Counted from the stretch's first letter, positions 35,766 to 45,111 are shown. The stretch: DNA of 64,000 nt from Caulobacter vibrioides OR37 (GCF_000372645.1 NZ_APMP01000014.1:26373-90372); one strand, 5' to 3'. Numbers and translations are program-made. The notes: generated by a model not told the origin, from the letters alone.

Positions 35766-36044
35766 ATGATGTTGATGAACGAACCGCCGGCCGTCGTCGC
35801 CACGCTGCCGCTGCCCACCGCCGAATCCACCGGCGACGAGCTGTTCCGGATGGGGCTGCTGTATTCGACCGGTCAGGGCGGCGCGCCGCTGGACTATGTG
35901 TCGGCCCACATGCTGTTCAACCTGGCCGCCATGCGCGGTTCGGTCGAGGCCAAGATCTATCGCAAGGAGCTGTCGCAGGAGATGGCCAGCGAGGACGTCG
36001 CCGAGGCTCAACGCCAGGCTCGCGAATGGCTCGCCCACGGCTAA
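35766..36044 (+). CDS. Sel1-repeat-like mini-protein
   Basis: A 92-residue protein containing a Sel1/TPR-like pair of helices: GDELFRMGLLYSTGQGGAP-LDYVSAHMLFNLAAMRG, followed by KELSQEMASEDVAEAQRQAREW. Only about one and a half repeats fit, so it is probably a small adaptor rather than a scaffold. The start is preceded by GAGGAGATGAG. Its 172-bp upstream region is unusually AT-rich for the window. Function unknown; Sel1 proteins mediate protein-protein contacts. Confidence 0.78.
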   Translation: MMLMNEPPAVVATLPLPTAESTGDELFRMGLLYSTGQGGAPLDYVSAHMLFNLAAMRGSVEAKIYRKELSQEMASEDVAEAQRQAREWLAHG

Positions 36045-36095
36045 GAGCCCGGTTCTCCGGGCTCGGTCCGCTCCCGGCTCTGGCCGGGGTCGCGG

Positions 36096-36842
36096 TCAGT
36101 TGCCGTTGACGTTCCCGTTGATCGCGTAGCTGAAGCTGATGGGCAGCAGATCGCGGAAATACTGCTGCATGAAGAGTCCCGCCTCGGCGACGCCGCTGCG
36201 GGGCACATAGACCACGTCGAAGCGGCGCAGGGGCACGAGGTCCGCGCCGCCGCTCCTGGTCAGGCCCGCGAGCATGTTCGCCGTGCGCATCATCGCCCTG
36301 CCGTCCGGCCCGCGGCGAATAATCACAACCTGATTGCGCTTCGCGCCGGGGGTGAAGCCGCCCGCCTGGATGATGGCCCGCAGAGCGTCTCCGTCGCCGG
36401 CCATGTCGAAGACGCCAGGATTCTTGACCTCGCCGCCGACGAAGATCTTCAGCGGCGTCGTCGACTTCACCGAAATCTGCACCTGGGGACGCAGCAGCTG
36501 GCTGGAATAGGCTTGGCTGATCGAGCCTTCCAGGTCCTGGATCGTGCGATCGGCCGCCATGACCGGACTGATCAGAGGCAGGGACACGCGCCCGTCCGGC
36601 TGGACCGTCACCGTCTTGTTGAGCTCCGGCGCGGAGGGCACGGTCAGCTCGATCTCGTCGCCGGGATAGAACCGGTAGGAGGGCTCGTCGTCGCTCCAGT
36701 CGGCGTAGCCGATATTGGGGAAGCGCGCCGTCGGCCTGGGCCCCGGCGTGATCGGTTCGGCGTCGATGTGCCCGCAAGCGGCGAGGCCGCTGGCCGTCAG
36801 GACCACGGCCAAGGCCGTCCAGAGATGCGTGCGCCTGTGCAT
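36096..36842 (-). CDS. hfsD: Holdfast polysaccharide export lipoprotein HfsD (Wza-like)
   Basis: A 248-residue outer-membrane export protein. A lipoprotein signal peptide ends in LAAC (Cys about residue 23). The Poly_export domain is ARFPNIGYADW then PGDEIELTVPSAPELNKTVTVQPDG, followed by a SLBB module (IFVGGEVKNPGVFDM, DALRAIIQAGGFTPGA). The C-terminal segment (FMQQYFRDLLPISFSYAI) is the likely outer-membrane amphipathic helix region. It is divergent from hfsA with 85 bp between starts. In Caulobacter, HfsA and HfsD form the envelope-spanning export conduit for the holdfast. Confidence 0.95.
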   Translation of the reverse strand: MHRRTHLWTALAVVLTASGLAACGHIDAEPITPGPRPTARFPNIGYADWSDDEPSYRFYPGDEIELTVPSAPELNKTVTVQPDGRVSLPLISPVMAADRTIQDLEGSISQAYSSQLLRPQVQISVKSTTPLKIFVGGEVKNPGVFDMAGDGDALRAIIQAGGFTPGAKRNQVVIIRRGPDGRAMMRTANMLAGLTRSGGADLVPLRRFDVVYVPRSGVAEAGLFMQQYFRDLLPISFSYAINGNVNGN

Positions 36843-36927
36843 GGGGCAAGTCTTAACAGGAATGGGTAACGAACCCTTAAGGCTGCTCGCTCCAGGGTGC
36901 GAAGCAGATTGAACCGTTCGGATTCGC
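36843..36927. promoter_or_regulatory. hfsD-hfsA divergent promoter region with GANTC site
   Basis: This short 85-bp gap must drive both hfsD and hfsABC. It carries TTAA at 36853-36856 and 36877-36880 and a GATTC (CcrM site) at 36921-36925, two bases before the hfsA ATG. The TTAA pairs are not spaced for a full CtrA box. Confidence 0.4.
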
Positions 36928-38433
36928 ATGTCGACGAGCGCCTGGATCAGCGTGCCCCACGACCCGCCGCCTCGTAGCGTTGGCGGGCTGGGCGGCGCGC
37001 GTCCGCGTTACGCGCCGACCGACTTCGTCACCCTGCTTTGGCGCGAGAAGTGGCTGATGCTGGGCGTCTTCCTGGTGATCGTGGTGCTCGGCGCCGGTTT
37101 CGCCATGACGCTGAAGAAGACCTATACGGCCAATTCCAGCCTCTTTGTTCGCCTCGGCCAGGAATATGTCTACGAACCCCGGGCCGGCGACGCCGGCCGC
37201 GGCGCGGTGCCCAATAGCGATCAGGTCATCCAGTCGGAAGCCGAGATTCTCAACAGCGGCGAACTGCACGAGCGCGTGATCCGCAAGCTCGGCCTCGGCG
37301 CCATCTTTCCGAAGGTCGCCGACAAGTACGCCCGCGCGACGCCGGAGGAGAAGCGGAAGCTGATGGGAGAGGCGCGCGACGCGATCGGCAAGAATCTGAA
37401 GATCGAAACGGCGCCGGACAACTCGATCATCCGCCTGTCCTACCAGCACCAGGACGCGGACATGGCCGAGAAGGTGCTGAACACCCTGCTCGAGGAATAT
37501 CTCATCTACCGCCGCACCTTGCTGATCGGCGGAGAGAGCCGCGTGTTGGAGCGCCAGCGGGATATCTTCGAGCGCAAGCTCTCCGAGGCCGACGCGGCCT
37601 ATCAGGCATTTCTGAGCACCAACGATATCGGCGACTTCAACGCCCAGAAGACGGCCCTGATCCAGTTGCAGGCCCAGGTCGAGCAGCAGAAATACGCTGT
37701 CGAGGCGCAACTTCAGGACCGGACCGGCCGGCTGGCCGCGGTCGAGGCAGAGCTCGCTCGCACGCCCGCCGAGACCGTCCTCTATCGCGACACCGACATG
37801 TCGGCCTCGACCAAGTTGGCGCAGCTGAAGCTCGAGCGCGAGGGGCTGTTGGCCCGCTACACGCCGAACGCCAAGCCGATCATCGACATCAACGCCCAGA
37901 TCGCTCAGCTGGAGCAGGGCCTGGCCGCCGGTCGCACGGCGGGCGAAGGCGCGCGTCGCAGCGGCCCCAACCCCATCTGGCAAACCCTGCAAACGACGCG
38001 CAACGACCTGAAGGCGGAGGTCGCGGCGCTGCAGAAGTCGCAGGCGATCTATGCTCAGCAGGTGCCGGACGTGAACGCGCGCCTGCTGCGCTTGGCCCAG
38101 CTGGAGCCTCAGTTCAACGAACTGTCCCGCGATCGCGACGTTCTGTCGTCGAATGTCCGGGATTTCACGGTCAAGGAACAGCAGGACGAGGCTCAGCGCC
38201 AAATGTCGGCCGAGGGCAGCGACAATATCCGCATCGTCCAGCGCGCCGTCGCGCCGTCGACGGGCAAGAGCCTGAAGAAGCCGGTTCTGATGCTGGCCGT
38301 CGTGTTCGCCATGTTCACCGCGCTGTGCGCGGGCCTTGTGCGCATGTTCCTGCGCCCGGGGCTGCAGACGCCAGCCTCGGCGGCGCGAACCCTGAACATG
38401 CCCGTGCTGGCGACCGCCGGCTACAAGCGGTGA
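36928..38433 (+). CDS. hfsA: Holdfast chain-length/export protein HfsA (Wzc-like, full length)
   Basis: A 501-residue polysaccharide co-polymerase with no kinase domain. Two transmembrane helices at about 41-62 and 452-474 flank a periplasmic Wzz domain (SSLFVRLGQEYVYEP, then SEAEILNS) and extended coiled coils (DFNAQKTALIQLQAQVEQQ region through SQAIYAQQVPDV). The reading frame is intact, which matters because common laboratory C. crescentus NA1000 lacks holdfast through a mutation in hfsA. Downstream, hfsB starts after 74 bp. Confidence 0.95.
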   Translation: MSTSAWISVPHDPPPRSVGGLGGARPRYAPTDFVTLLWREKWLMLGVFLVIVVLGAGFAMTLKKTYTANSSLFVRLGQEYVYEPRAGDAGRGAVPNSDQVIQSEAEILNSGELHERVIRKLGLGAIFPKVADKYARATPEEKRKLMGEARDAIGKNLKIETAPDNSIIRLSYQHQDADMAEKVLNTLLEEYLIYRRTLLIGGESRVLERQRDIFERKLSEADAAYQAFLSTNDIGDFNAQKTALIQLQAQVEQQKYAVEAQLQDRTGRLAAVEAELARTPAETVLYRDTDMSASTKLAQLKLEREGLLARYTPNAKPIIDINAQIAQLEQGLAAGRTAGEGARRSGPNPIWQTLQTTRNDLKAEVAALQKSQAIYAQQVPDVNARLLRLAQLEPQFNELSRDRDVLSSNVRDFTVKEQQDEAQRQMSAEGSDNIRIVQRAVAPSTGKSLKKPVLMLAVVFAMFTALCAGLVRMFLRPGLQTPASAARTLNMPVLATAGYKR

Positions 38434-38507
38434 GCGTTTTCGTCGCCTTTCGCCGACAGGGTTAATGTCGCAACTTGCCATCTCTTGAGTGCGTGGCGAT
38501 TCGGTAG

Positions 38508-39209
38508 ATGGTCGACTTGAACGTCGAGATGACGGAGCTTTGGAGCGCGCTGGGAGCCCCCCCGGCTGGGCGTCCGCACGTCGTCCAGTTCGTTTCGGCG
38601 CGGCGAGGCGAGGGGACTTCGACGGTTGCCCGCGAGTTCGCCCGTTTCGCCTCGCGACGCGCCGGCCGGAAGACCTGGCTGATCGACCTTGATCTGAACC
38701 ATCCCAGCCAGCTCTCCGCGATCGCGGCCGAGGCGAACCGCTTCGGTCCTTTGGGCCCGCCGGTCGCCGCCTCGCCGGACGGTTCGGCCTTTTTCACGGT
38801 TCAGCCCCCAACGCCCCGGGCGGAAGGCGGCGTCTGGCCGGACTCCAAGTTTCTGGTCGGCCACAGCGTCGGCGGTCCTCGGCTGTGGATCGCTCGATTC
38901 AATCGCGAAGCGCTGCGTGGCCGCCAGCAGGTTCATGTCATCCCCTCCGCCGATTATTGGCGAGCGTTGCGCAAGCATGCCGAGGTGATCGTGGTCGACA
39001 GTCCGGCGGCCGATCGATCCCAGGCCGCCACCACGGTCGCTTCGCACATGGATCAGACGGTGCTGGTGGTCTCGGCCGATCAGCCCGATGTGCGCCAGCC
39101 GGCTTTGCTGCGAGACGCCCTGATCGCCGCGGGCGGCCAGTGTGCGGGCATGTTCTTCAACAAGGTCTCGGTGCAGCCGCCGGCCTTCCTGAAGGCGATC
39201 CTGTCGTGA
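38508..39209 (+). CDS. hfsB: Holdfast protein HfsB, CpsD/CapB-like with altered P-loop
   Basis: A 233-residue soluble tyrosine-kinase-like ATPase fold, the partner of HfsA. The Walker A motif is S30-ARRGEGTST, in which Thr37 replaces the catalytic Lys; Walker A' is TWLIDLDLNHP and Walker B is VIVVDSPA. It lacks the C-terminal Tyr cluster of BY-kinases, ending at FLKAILS. Autokinase activity is therefore doubtful, and it may act as a structural or nucleotide-sensing partner. The TGA overlaps the hfsC start. Confidence 0.9.
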   Translation: MVDLNVEMTELWSALGAPPAGRPHVVQFVSARRGEGTSTVAREFARFASRRAGRKTWLIDLDLNHPSQLSAIAAEANRFGPLGPPVAASPDGSAFFTVQPPTPRAEGGVWPDSKFLVGHSVGGPRLWIARFNREALRGRQQVHVIPSADYWRALRKHAEVIVVDSPAADRSQAATTVASHMDQTVLVVSADQPDVRQPALLRDALIAAGGQCAGMFFNKVSVQPPAFLKAILS

Positions 39210-40450
39210 CGATGGCGGGAGAGCCCAGGGCTCTCCGGCCCTCGACGCTGACGATCGCCGCCGCGGTGGCGATGCTGCTGATATACAGCTCGGGCTGGCA
39301 ACTGCCGATCTTCGGCGAAAAGTCGGACGAGTCGGCTTCGGCCCTGCTGCGGGTGGCCTTCCTGCCGGCCTACGCCCTCGGCTTCTTTCTGGTGGCGGGC
39401 GATCCTTGGAACATGCTGCGGGCCACGCTGCGGCAGCCGTTTCTGATCCTCTTGATGGGCGTCGTGGCCGCGTCGATCTACTGGTCCATTCAGCCGGACG
39501 TTTCGATAAGGCGCGGCTTCGCGGTGGGCTGCACGACGATGTCGGGATTGGTCCTGGCGGCGCGTTTTCGCTGGGCGGATTTGGCGAAGGTGTTCTCGAT
39601 CACCTTCGCGCTGCTGATCGTTGGCAGCTACCTTGTCAGTATCGCGATGCCCCGCGTGGGCGTCATGACCGAGCTCTTCCCCGGCGCCTGGCGCGGGCTT
39701 TGGATGGAGAAGAACGCCCTGGGCGGCCTGATGGCGCTGGGCATCTGCATCCTCTGCGCCACCGCCCTGCTGACGCCGCGCTCGGCCCGGATCTGGCTGC
39801 CCTTCGCGGCCCTGGCGTTTGGTCTGGTGATCCTTTCGCAGTCAAAGACCTCTCTGGCCTCGCTGGTGCTCGGCCTCTTGGCGCTGGGCTTCGTGTGGAT
39901 CGCGCAACGGGGACCCGCCTTCGGCGCCGCCGCCACCTGGGCGGCGGTCAGTGGCGCGGCCCTGCTGGGCGCGTTCGTCCTGCTGGCCTCGGACGTCTTT
40001 TTCCACCTCCTGGGCAAGGACGCCACCTTCACCGGCCGAACTCAAATCTGGACCGCGGCCATGCGCCAAATCCAGGAGCGCCCCTGGCTAGGCTATGGCT
40101 ATGCGGCCGTCTGGAGCGACAAGTCGGGCTGGGGGCCGCTGGCCTGGATCGTCCACGACGCCAAGTTCACGCCCCAGCACGCCCACAATTCTTGGATCGA
40201 GCAGTGGCTGGGCATGGGCATTGTCGGCCTTTGCGCGTGGGGGCTTTTCTACCTGCAGACCATGGCGCTGGCGGTGATCACGGTTTTCCGCGACCGAGGC
40301 GCGATGCTGGCCTTCCCGTTTCTCGTCGTCTACAGCCTGGTCAGCCTGACCGAGAGCATCGCGGTGGTCTATAACGACTTCCGCTGGGCGATCTTCGTCG
40401 CCCTGGCCGCCAAGCTGGCCTTTTCCGACAGGGCCCAGGACGAGGGCTGA
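39206..40450 (+). CDS. hfsC: Holdfast polysaccharide polymerase HfsC (Wzy/O-antigen ligase family)
   Basis: A 414-residue polytopic protein with about ten helices, starting at GTG overlapping the hfsB stop; ATG at 39212 (MAGEPRALRP) is an alternative. The O-antigen ligase/polymerase (PF04932) region includes KNALGGLMALGICI, SQSKTSLASLVLG and the large periplasmic loop with TGRTQIW, QHAHNSWIEQWLGMG. Caulobacter HfsC polymerises holdfast repeat units, with redundancy from HfsI encoded elsewhere. Its TGA abuts the hfsH stop with no bases between. Confidence 0.92.
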   Translation: MTMAGEPRALRPSTLTIAAAVAMLLIYSSGWQLPIFGEKSDESASALLRVAFLPAYALGFFLVAGDPWNMLRATLRQPFLILLMGVVAASIYWSIQPDVSIRRGFAVGCTTMSGLVLAARFRWADLAKVFSITFALLIVGSYLVSIAMPRVGVMTELFPGAWRGLWMEKNALGGLMALGICILCATALLTPRSARIWLPFAALAFGLVILSQSKTSLASLVLGLLALGFVWIAQRGPAFGAAATWAAVSGAALLGAFVLLASDVFFHLLGKDATFTGRTQIWTAAMRQIQERPWLGYGYAAVWSDKSGWGPLAWIVHDAKFTPQHAHNSWIEQWLGMGIVGLCAWGLFYLQTMALAVITVFRDRGAMLAFPFLVVYSLVSLTESIAVVYNDFRWAIFVALAAKLAFSDRAQDEG

Positions 40451-41224
40451 TCAGAGGCCGATCCGGCGCGCGCCCTCGGCCACGGTTACGATGTCGAAGC
40501 CCTCGGCCGTCGCGCGGTCGATCAGCCGTTCCAGGCCTCCCGTCGTGCAGCCCCATTGCGAAGGGCGATCCGCGACGTCGTGTGTGTAGAGGATCAGCCA
40601 GGCGTTGCGGGCCTTGGCTCGGTCTAACCAAGCCTTGGCGATGGCCTCGCCGTCGTCGCCCTCGATGCCTACCGCCGGCGCCTGGTTCAGGTCGGCGCCG
40701 TTCGTGATCAAGCCGTGGTGCAGGGCGCGGAGGGTCTTGAAACGGCCGGCGAGGGCGGTCTTGGCCGGCGCGCCGACGTCGCCATAGGGATAGGCGAAGC
40801 TGACTGGCGCGCCGGTTCCCCAGGCCGCCAGGGCCTCGGCGTTGCGCTCGACGTCGCTGATCGTGATCGCCGCCGAGGACTGTCCGCAGTCCAGATGCGA
40901 ATAGGTGTGACAGGCGATCTCGTGGCCCGCGTCATGCAGGCGACGCGCGTCCTCGCCGGTGGCGAAGCGCCCCATCGGACCATCACGTCCGGTGAGGCCT
41001 GCCGCGAAATAGTAGGTGCCGCGCAGACCGCGATCCTCCAGCGCCTTGGCGCCGGCCTCGCAGGCGGTGGCGGGGGCGTCGTCGAAACTGAACGACACCA
41101 TCGGCCGATCCAGCTTGACGCGCGCCGGTCGGCGGTGGGCCAGGCGGATCAGGCGACGGCGCAACTTGCCCTTCAGCGAGCGATCGGGCTCGTAGGCGTC
41201 GACCTTGTCGAACTCGGCCGACAT
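40451..41224 (-). CDS. hfsH: Holdfast polysaccharide deacetylase HfsH
   Basis: A 257-residue carbohydrate esterase family 4 protein. Motif 1 is SFSFDDAP (Asp-Asp), motif 2 HEIACHTYSHLD (metal His pair), motif 3 SFAYPYGD, and the last motif LILYTHDV. It removes N-acetyl groups from the holdfast GlcNAc polymer, which controls cohesion and anchoring. No signal peptide is visible, matching a cytoplasmic action on the lipid-linked glycan. It is last in hfsEFGH and starts within the hfsG stop (TGATG). Confidence 0.94.
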   Translation of the reverse strand: MSAEFDKVDAYEPDRSLKGKLRRRLIRLAHRRPARVKLDRPMVSFSFDDAPATACEAGAKALEDRGLRGTYYFAAGLTGRDGPMGRFATGEDARRLHDAGHEIACHTYSHLDCGQSSAAITISDVERNAEALAAWGTGAPVSFAYPYGDVGAPAKTALAGRFKTLRALHHGLITNGADLNQAPAVGIEGDDGEAIAKAWLDRAKARNAWLILYTHDVADRPSQWGCTTGGLERLIDRATAEGFDIVTVAEGARRIGL

Positions 41225-42153
41225 CAGACGGCCTCGCTGTAGAGCGACGCGCGATAGAGGCGCATGGCGAACGCGCGAAGCGATAGGGGCGCCGCCTCGG
41301 CCAAGGCCAGCCGCTTGAGCACCGGTCGCCAGACGCCGCTCAGCGGAACGTTCTTCAGCGCGCTGGCGACCTTGTAACTGGGATAGGCGCTGACAATGTC
41401 GCGGTGCGCCGTGACCACGCGGGCGAAGTTGGCCGCCGACTGCTCGTACTTGGCCGCCATGACCGAAGCGCTGTCGAGGCCGAGGTGCGAGGCGGTGTTG
41501 TCGATGTGAAGGATCGGGTGCCGGCGAGCCACGCGCATGGCCCACTCCACGTCCTCCCAGCCCCAACCGGAAAAGCCCTCGTCGAAGCCTATGGTCTCGA
41601 AGACGTCCCGACGCACCAGCAGGTTCGAGGTGAACACATGCTTTTCGGGGGCCTTGGCGCGGTCCGGGGCGGGGGTGCAATCGCTCTTCAGCGCCATGGT
41701 TCGGTGCAGGGCGGTTTCGGGGCGTCGGGGCGTTTGGTCCAGGGTGAAGCCGCCGAACGCCACCGGCGCATCGCTTTCGGCGACGGCGAGCCAGCGCGAC
41801 AGGAAGTTATGGGTGTCGGGCAGCATGTCGCTGTCCAGGAACAGGAAGTGTCCGCCGCGCGCGTGACCGGCCAGGCGATTGCGGCCCTTGGCGCGGCCTT
41901 CGTTGCTGGACAGGCGGATGAAGCGGGCGGGGATGCGCGACGTGTTGATCCGCCGCGCGATCCGCTCGGCCAGGACGTCGTCGCCGCTTCCATCATCCAG
42001 CACGATGACCTCGGCGCCCGCGCCGGGATCGTCCAGCGCCTTCAGCAGGGCCGTGGGATCGTCGCGATAGGTCGGAATGAGAACCGACAGGCGCGGTCGC
42101 GCGTGGGCCCACTCGGCGTTCTCGATGCGGATCTCGGTGATGGGCATGGTCAT
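41224..42153 (-). CDS. hfsG: Holdfast glycosyltransferase HfsG (GT2)
   Basis: A 309-residue family 2 glycosyltransferase. LSVLIPTYRDD opens the GT-A fold; VLDDGSG and LDSDMLP are the nucleotide and DxD metal motifs; GWGWEDVEW is the ED motif near the catalytic base. It is thought to add N-acetylglucosamine to the undecaprenyl-linked intermediate made by HfsE. The start MTMPITEI overlaps the hfsF stop (ATGA). The C-terminal ~70 residues are helical and hydrophobic-amphipathic, probably membrane-associating. Confidence 0.94.
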   Translation of the reverse strand: MTMPITEIRIENAEWAHARPRLSVLIPTYRDDPTALLKALDDPGAGAEVIVLDDGSGDDVLAERIARRINTSRIPARFIRLSSNEGRAKGRNRLAGHARGGHFLFLDSDMLPDTHNFLSRWLAVAESDAPVAFGGFTLDQTPRRPETALHRTMALKSDCTPAPDRAKAPEKHVFTSNLLVRRDVFETIGFDEGFSGWGWEDVEWAMRVARRHPILHIDNTASHLGLDSASVMAAKYEQSAANFARVVTAHRDIVSAYPSYKVASALKNVPLSGVWRPVLKRLALAEAAPLSLRAFAMRLYRASLYSEAV

Positions 42154-43589
42154 AGGGCGAGCGCCCTCCGCCGTAGGATCAGGTTGAGCTTGGCGCGCAG
42201 GCCGCCGATATCGAGGCCCAGGACGATGGCGCCGTAGACCGCCGCGCCGACGCCGGCCTTCAGGGCCAATTCCGGAAGGCCGCCCAGCGGCGGAACGAGG
42301 CGAACGCAAGCGGCCATGGCGAGGCACGCGACCCCGGCCTTGACCAAGACGTCCAGCGGCATCGGCAGAGGGCAGGCGCGACGGCCTAGCGTCCAGGCCA
42401 CGATCGCGCCGAGGCCGTAGCTCAGCGTCGTGGCCCACAGCGCGCCGTCCAGGCCGAGACGCGGAATGAGGGCGAGGTTGAGCAAGACATTGGCCGCCGC
42501 CGGTATGCTCATGCTGACGATCAACAACGGAGTCCGGCGCGCCAGCGTGAAGGCTTGCAACAGATAGTAGGTGGTCATGCCCGCCAGCCAGCCGCTGGCG
42601 GCGATCGAGGGCGTGACATGGCTGGCGCCGGCCCGCAGGGGCTCGCCCACCATCAAGTCCGCCAGCGGACGGGCGACCAGCGCCAGGCCGACGGCGGCGG
42701 GCGCGGTCAGCAGGATCATGAAGCCGGCCTGCTCGCGCGCGGCTTCGGAGAGCGCGGCTTGACCACCGCGTTCCAGGGCCTGGATCAGCGCCGGACCGCC
42801 CGCCATGCCCAGCCAGATGAAGACGACGTCCAGCGTGCGGCTGCCGAGCGAATAGCCGGCGTGATAGACGCCGACCGTGGCCTCGTCGAGAAAGGCGGCC
42901 AGCAGCAGGCGGTCGGTGCTGGCCAGCACCAGGGCCAGGATCAGCGACAAGGCGACGGGCAGGCCATAGGCGGCGTAGGCCCTGGCCAGGCTCGCGTCGA
43001 ACCGCCCGCCGGCGACCCGTTTCAATTCGCCTGGCAGGACGACCACGGCGCATAGGGCCGAGACCGCGCCGACCCCAAGGACCGGCGCGGCGCCGCCCAG
43101 ACCGGCAAGGGCCAGGGCAAGACCGATCGCGAAGCCGCCCGCGCTCTGCGCGATGGCCAGGATGGCGGCGCCCGAGACCTCGCCGGCGGCGCGCCGTCGC
43201 TCCTGGGCCAGCTTCATGAGGCTGTTGGCCAAGGTCGAGCCAAGAGCCGCCACCAAGGCGACCTTCATCGGGGCGGGCAGCGGCGCCAGCATGACGGCCG
43301 CGCAAGCCAGGGGAACGAGTACGGCGGCGCTAAGCCAAAGCCGATAGAGGGTGGCGAAATGGTCGGCGAGGCGTCCGTCCTGACCCCGCGTCGCCAGGAA
43401 GCGGGCCATGGCCGCTTCGGTCCAGGTCAGCAGCATCGTCTGGGTCAGACTGCCGACCGAGAAGGCCAGGGCGTAGACGCCATACTGGGCGGGATCCAGC
43501 ACACGCGTGAACAGAACGATGGTGAGCAAGCCCACCACCCCCTGCACGACATTGACCGGCAAGTAGCCAAGAACGCCGCGCCAGAACAT
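42150..43589 (-). CDS. hfsF: Holdfast lipid-linked oligosaccharide flippase HfsF (Wzx-like)
   Basis: A 479-residue MOP-superfamily flippase with about 12 to 14 helices, from YLPVNVVQGVVGLLTIVLFTRVL at the N-terminus to the hydrophobic end. The DPAQYGVYALAFSVGS and LGSRTLDVVFI segments are typical of Wzx-like proteins. It flips the holdfast repeat unit across the inner membrane. It starts 10 bp after the hfsE stop and overlaps hfsG, so it is operon-embedded. Confidence 0.93.
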   Translation of the reverse strand: MFWRGVLGYLPVNVVQGVVGLLTIVLFTRVLDPAQYGVYALAFSVGSLTQTMLLTWTEAAMARFLATRGQDGRLADHFATLYRLWLSAAVLVPLACAAVMLAPLPAPMKVALVAALGSTLANSLMKLAQERRRAAGEVSGAAILAIAQSAGGFAIGLALALAGLGGAAPVLGVGAVSALCAVVVLPGELKRVAGGRFDASLARAYAAYGLPVALSLILALVLASTDRLLLAAFLDEATVGVYHAGYSLGSRTLDVVFIWLGMAGGPALIQALERGGQAALSEAAREQAGFMILLTAPAAVGLALVARPLADLMVGEPLRAGASHVTPSIAASGWLAGMTTYYLLQAFTLARRTPLLIVSMSIPAAANVLLNLALIPRLGLDGALWATTLSYGLGAIVAWTLGRRACPLPMPLDVLVKAGVACLAMAACVRLVPPLGGLPELALKAGVGAAVYGAIVLGLDIGGLRAKLNLILRRRALAL

Positions 43590-43599
43590 CGTCGCCGAC

Positions 43600-45111
43600 C
43601 TAGCGCACCGCCGACCGATCCCCCAGCAGGCAGGGGATGGTCATGGCGATGATGTAAAGGTCCAGCCAGAACGACTGGCGCTCGATGTACTCGACGTCCA
43701 GAGCGACGCGCTGGCGCACGCTCTCGGGGGTATCGACGGGGCCGCGGGAGCCCTTGATGGCCGCCCAGCCGGTCAGGCCGGGCTTCATGCGGTGGCGGTG
43801 TGCGTATTCGGCCACCAGCTTGGCCGACTCGACGCCGCCGGTCTTCATGCCGATGGCGTGGGGGCGGGGACCGACGATCGACATCTCGCCACGCAGCACG
43901 TTGAACAGCTGTGGCAGCTCGTCCAGGCTCGTCTTGCGGATGAACTTGCCGACGCGGGTGACCCGGTCGTCGTTGGCGCTGATCTGCCGCGCGGCTTGGG
44001 CGTCGGCCATCTCATGACGCATCGACCGGAACTTCCAGACGAGGATCTCCTCGTTGTTGAAGCCATGGCGGCGCTGGCGGAAGAAGATCGGGCCGGGGCT
44101 GTCCAGTTTCACGGCCAGGGCGACGATCAGCATCACGGGGCCGGCGACCACCAGGCCCAGGATCGCGACGGTCAGGTCCTGGGCGCGCTTGATCCAGGCG
44201 TGGCGAGGCGAGAGCCCGGCGCCGGAGAGCTCGTTTTCCCCGCCGGCCGCGATCCTCGCCAGGGCCAGGTCGTCCTCGGCCGGGCCTCCGACGCCGATGA
44301 ATAGATTGAGAGGGTTGGGCAGAACGCCCAGCTTGTCGACCAGTTGGCGCACGCGAACCTCGGCGGTCGATCGCACCGCGATCACGACCCGGTCGACATA
44401 GGGCATGATGCGGTGGTCAAGCAGGGCGTTGGTGTCGCCCAGCACTGGCACGCCCATGATGGTCTCAGGCGCGCGGTCCAGGCGATCGTCGAAAACGCCC
44501 AGCACATTGACCTCGCCGGTGCGCATGGCCGCGTTGATCAGCCGCTCGGCGTTGGCCGTGGCGCCGATGACGACGATGTTCGGCGTCAGGCGACCTTGTT
44601 TGCGTCCGTCGGCGATCACGCGCCACCAGACGGCTTGCAGGCCGGCCAGTCCGACCGTGGCCGTGGCCAGGGTCCAGAAGGTCGAGGCGTCGGGATGACC
44701 CGACAACAGGACAACGGTCGACGCGGCGAGGAAGCTCGCGGCCAGCGCCGGCGCCGCTCGACCTAGGTGGCGTCGCGCGGTGTCGCCTCGCGGGAAGCCG
44801 TAGAGGCCCAGCGCGCGCAGCCCGATCAGCGCGGTGATCGCCCACAGGCCCCCAGCGATCGGATGGCCCTCCGCCGTGACGCCCAGCGCCGCCAGGACGG
44901 CGGCCAGGATGTCGACGACGCGGAAGATCCGCGACAGCGGCCGGGTCTCCAGTCGCGCCCGCGATGGTATCAGCTGGCCGGGGCGAAAGGGACCCCGCCG
45001 CGCTTTGCCGGCCTCTTCGCCGTCGACGTCGGCGCGCGCGCGCTTGTCCGCACGCGCGAGGAAAGCGACGGCGGGTTGGGCTTCGGCGGTAGGCGGAGCG
45101 GCGGGCTGCAT
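43600..45111 (-). CDS. hfsE: Holdfast initiating sugar-phosphate transferase HfsE
   Basis: A 503-residue polyprenyl-phosphate glycosylphosphotransferase of the undecaprenyl-phosphate family (WbaP-like). Four N-terminal helices precede a CoA-binding-like Rossmann segment ([15 protein letters not shown]). The C-terminal catalytic domain has [15 protein letters not shown], the WKFRSMRHE motif, [18 protein letters not shown] and IVGPRPHA. It loads the first sugar-phosphate; PssY and PssZ elsewhere are partly redundant. I took MQPAAPPT (45111); an ATG at 45174 is also in frame. First gene of hfsEFGH. Confidence 0.93.
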   Translation of the reverse strand: MQPAAPPTAEAQPAVAFLARADKRARADVDGEEAGKARRGPFRPGQLIPSRARLETRPLSRIFRVVDILAAVLAALGVTAEGHPIAGGLWAITALIGLRALGLYGFPRGDTARRHLGRAAPALAASFLAASTVVLLSGHPDASTFWTLATATVGLAGLQAVWWRVIADGRKQGRLTPNIVVIGATANAERLINAAMRTGEVNVLGVFDDRLDRAPETIMGVPVLGDTNALLDHRIMPYVDRVVIAVRSTAEVRVRQLVDKLGVLPNPLNLFIGVGGPAEDDLALARIAAGGENELSGAGLSPRHAWIKRAQDLTVAILGLVVAGPVMLIVALAVKLDSPGPIFFRQRRHGFNNEEILVWKFRSMRHEMADAQAARQISANDDRVTRVGKFIRKTSLDELPQLFNVLRGEMSIVGPRPHAIGMKTGGVESAKLVAEYAHRHRMKPGLTGWAAIKGSRGPVDTPESVRQRVALDVEYIERQSFWLDLYIIAMTIPCLLGDRSAVR

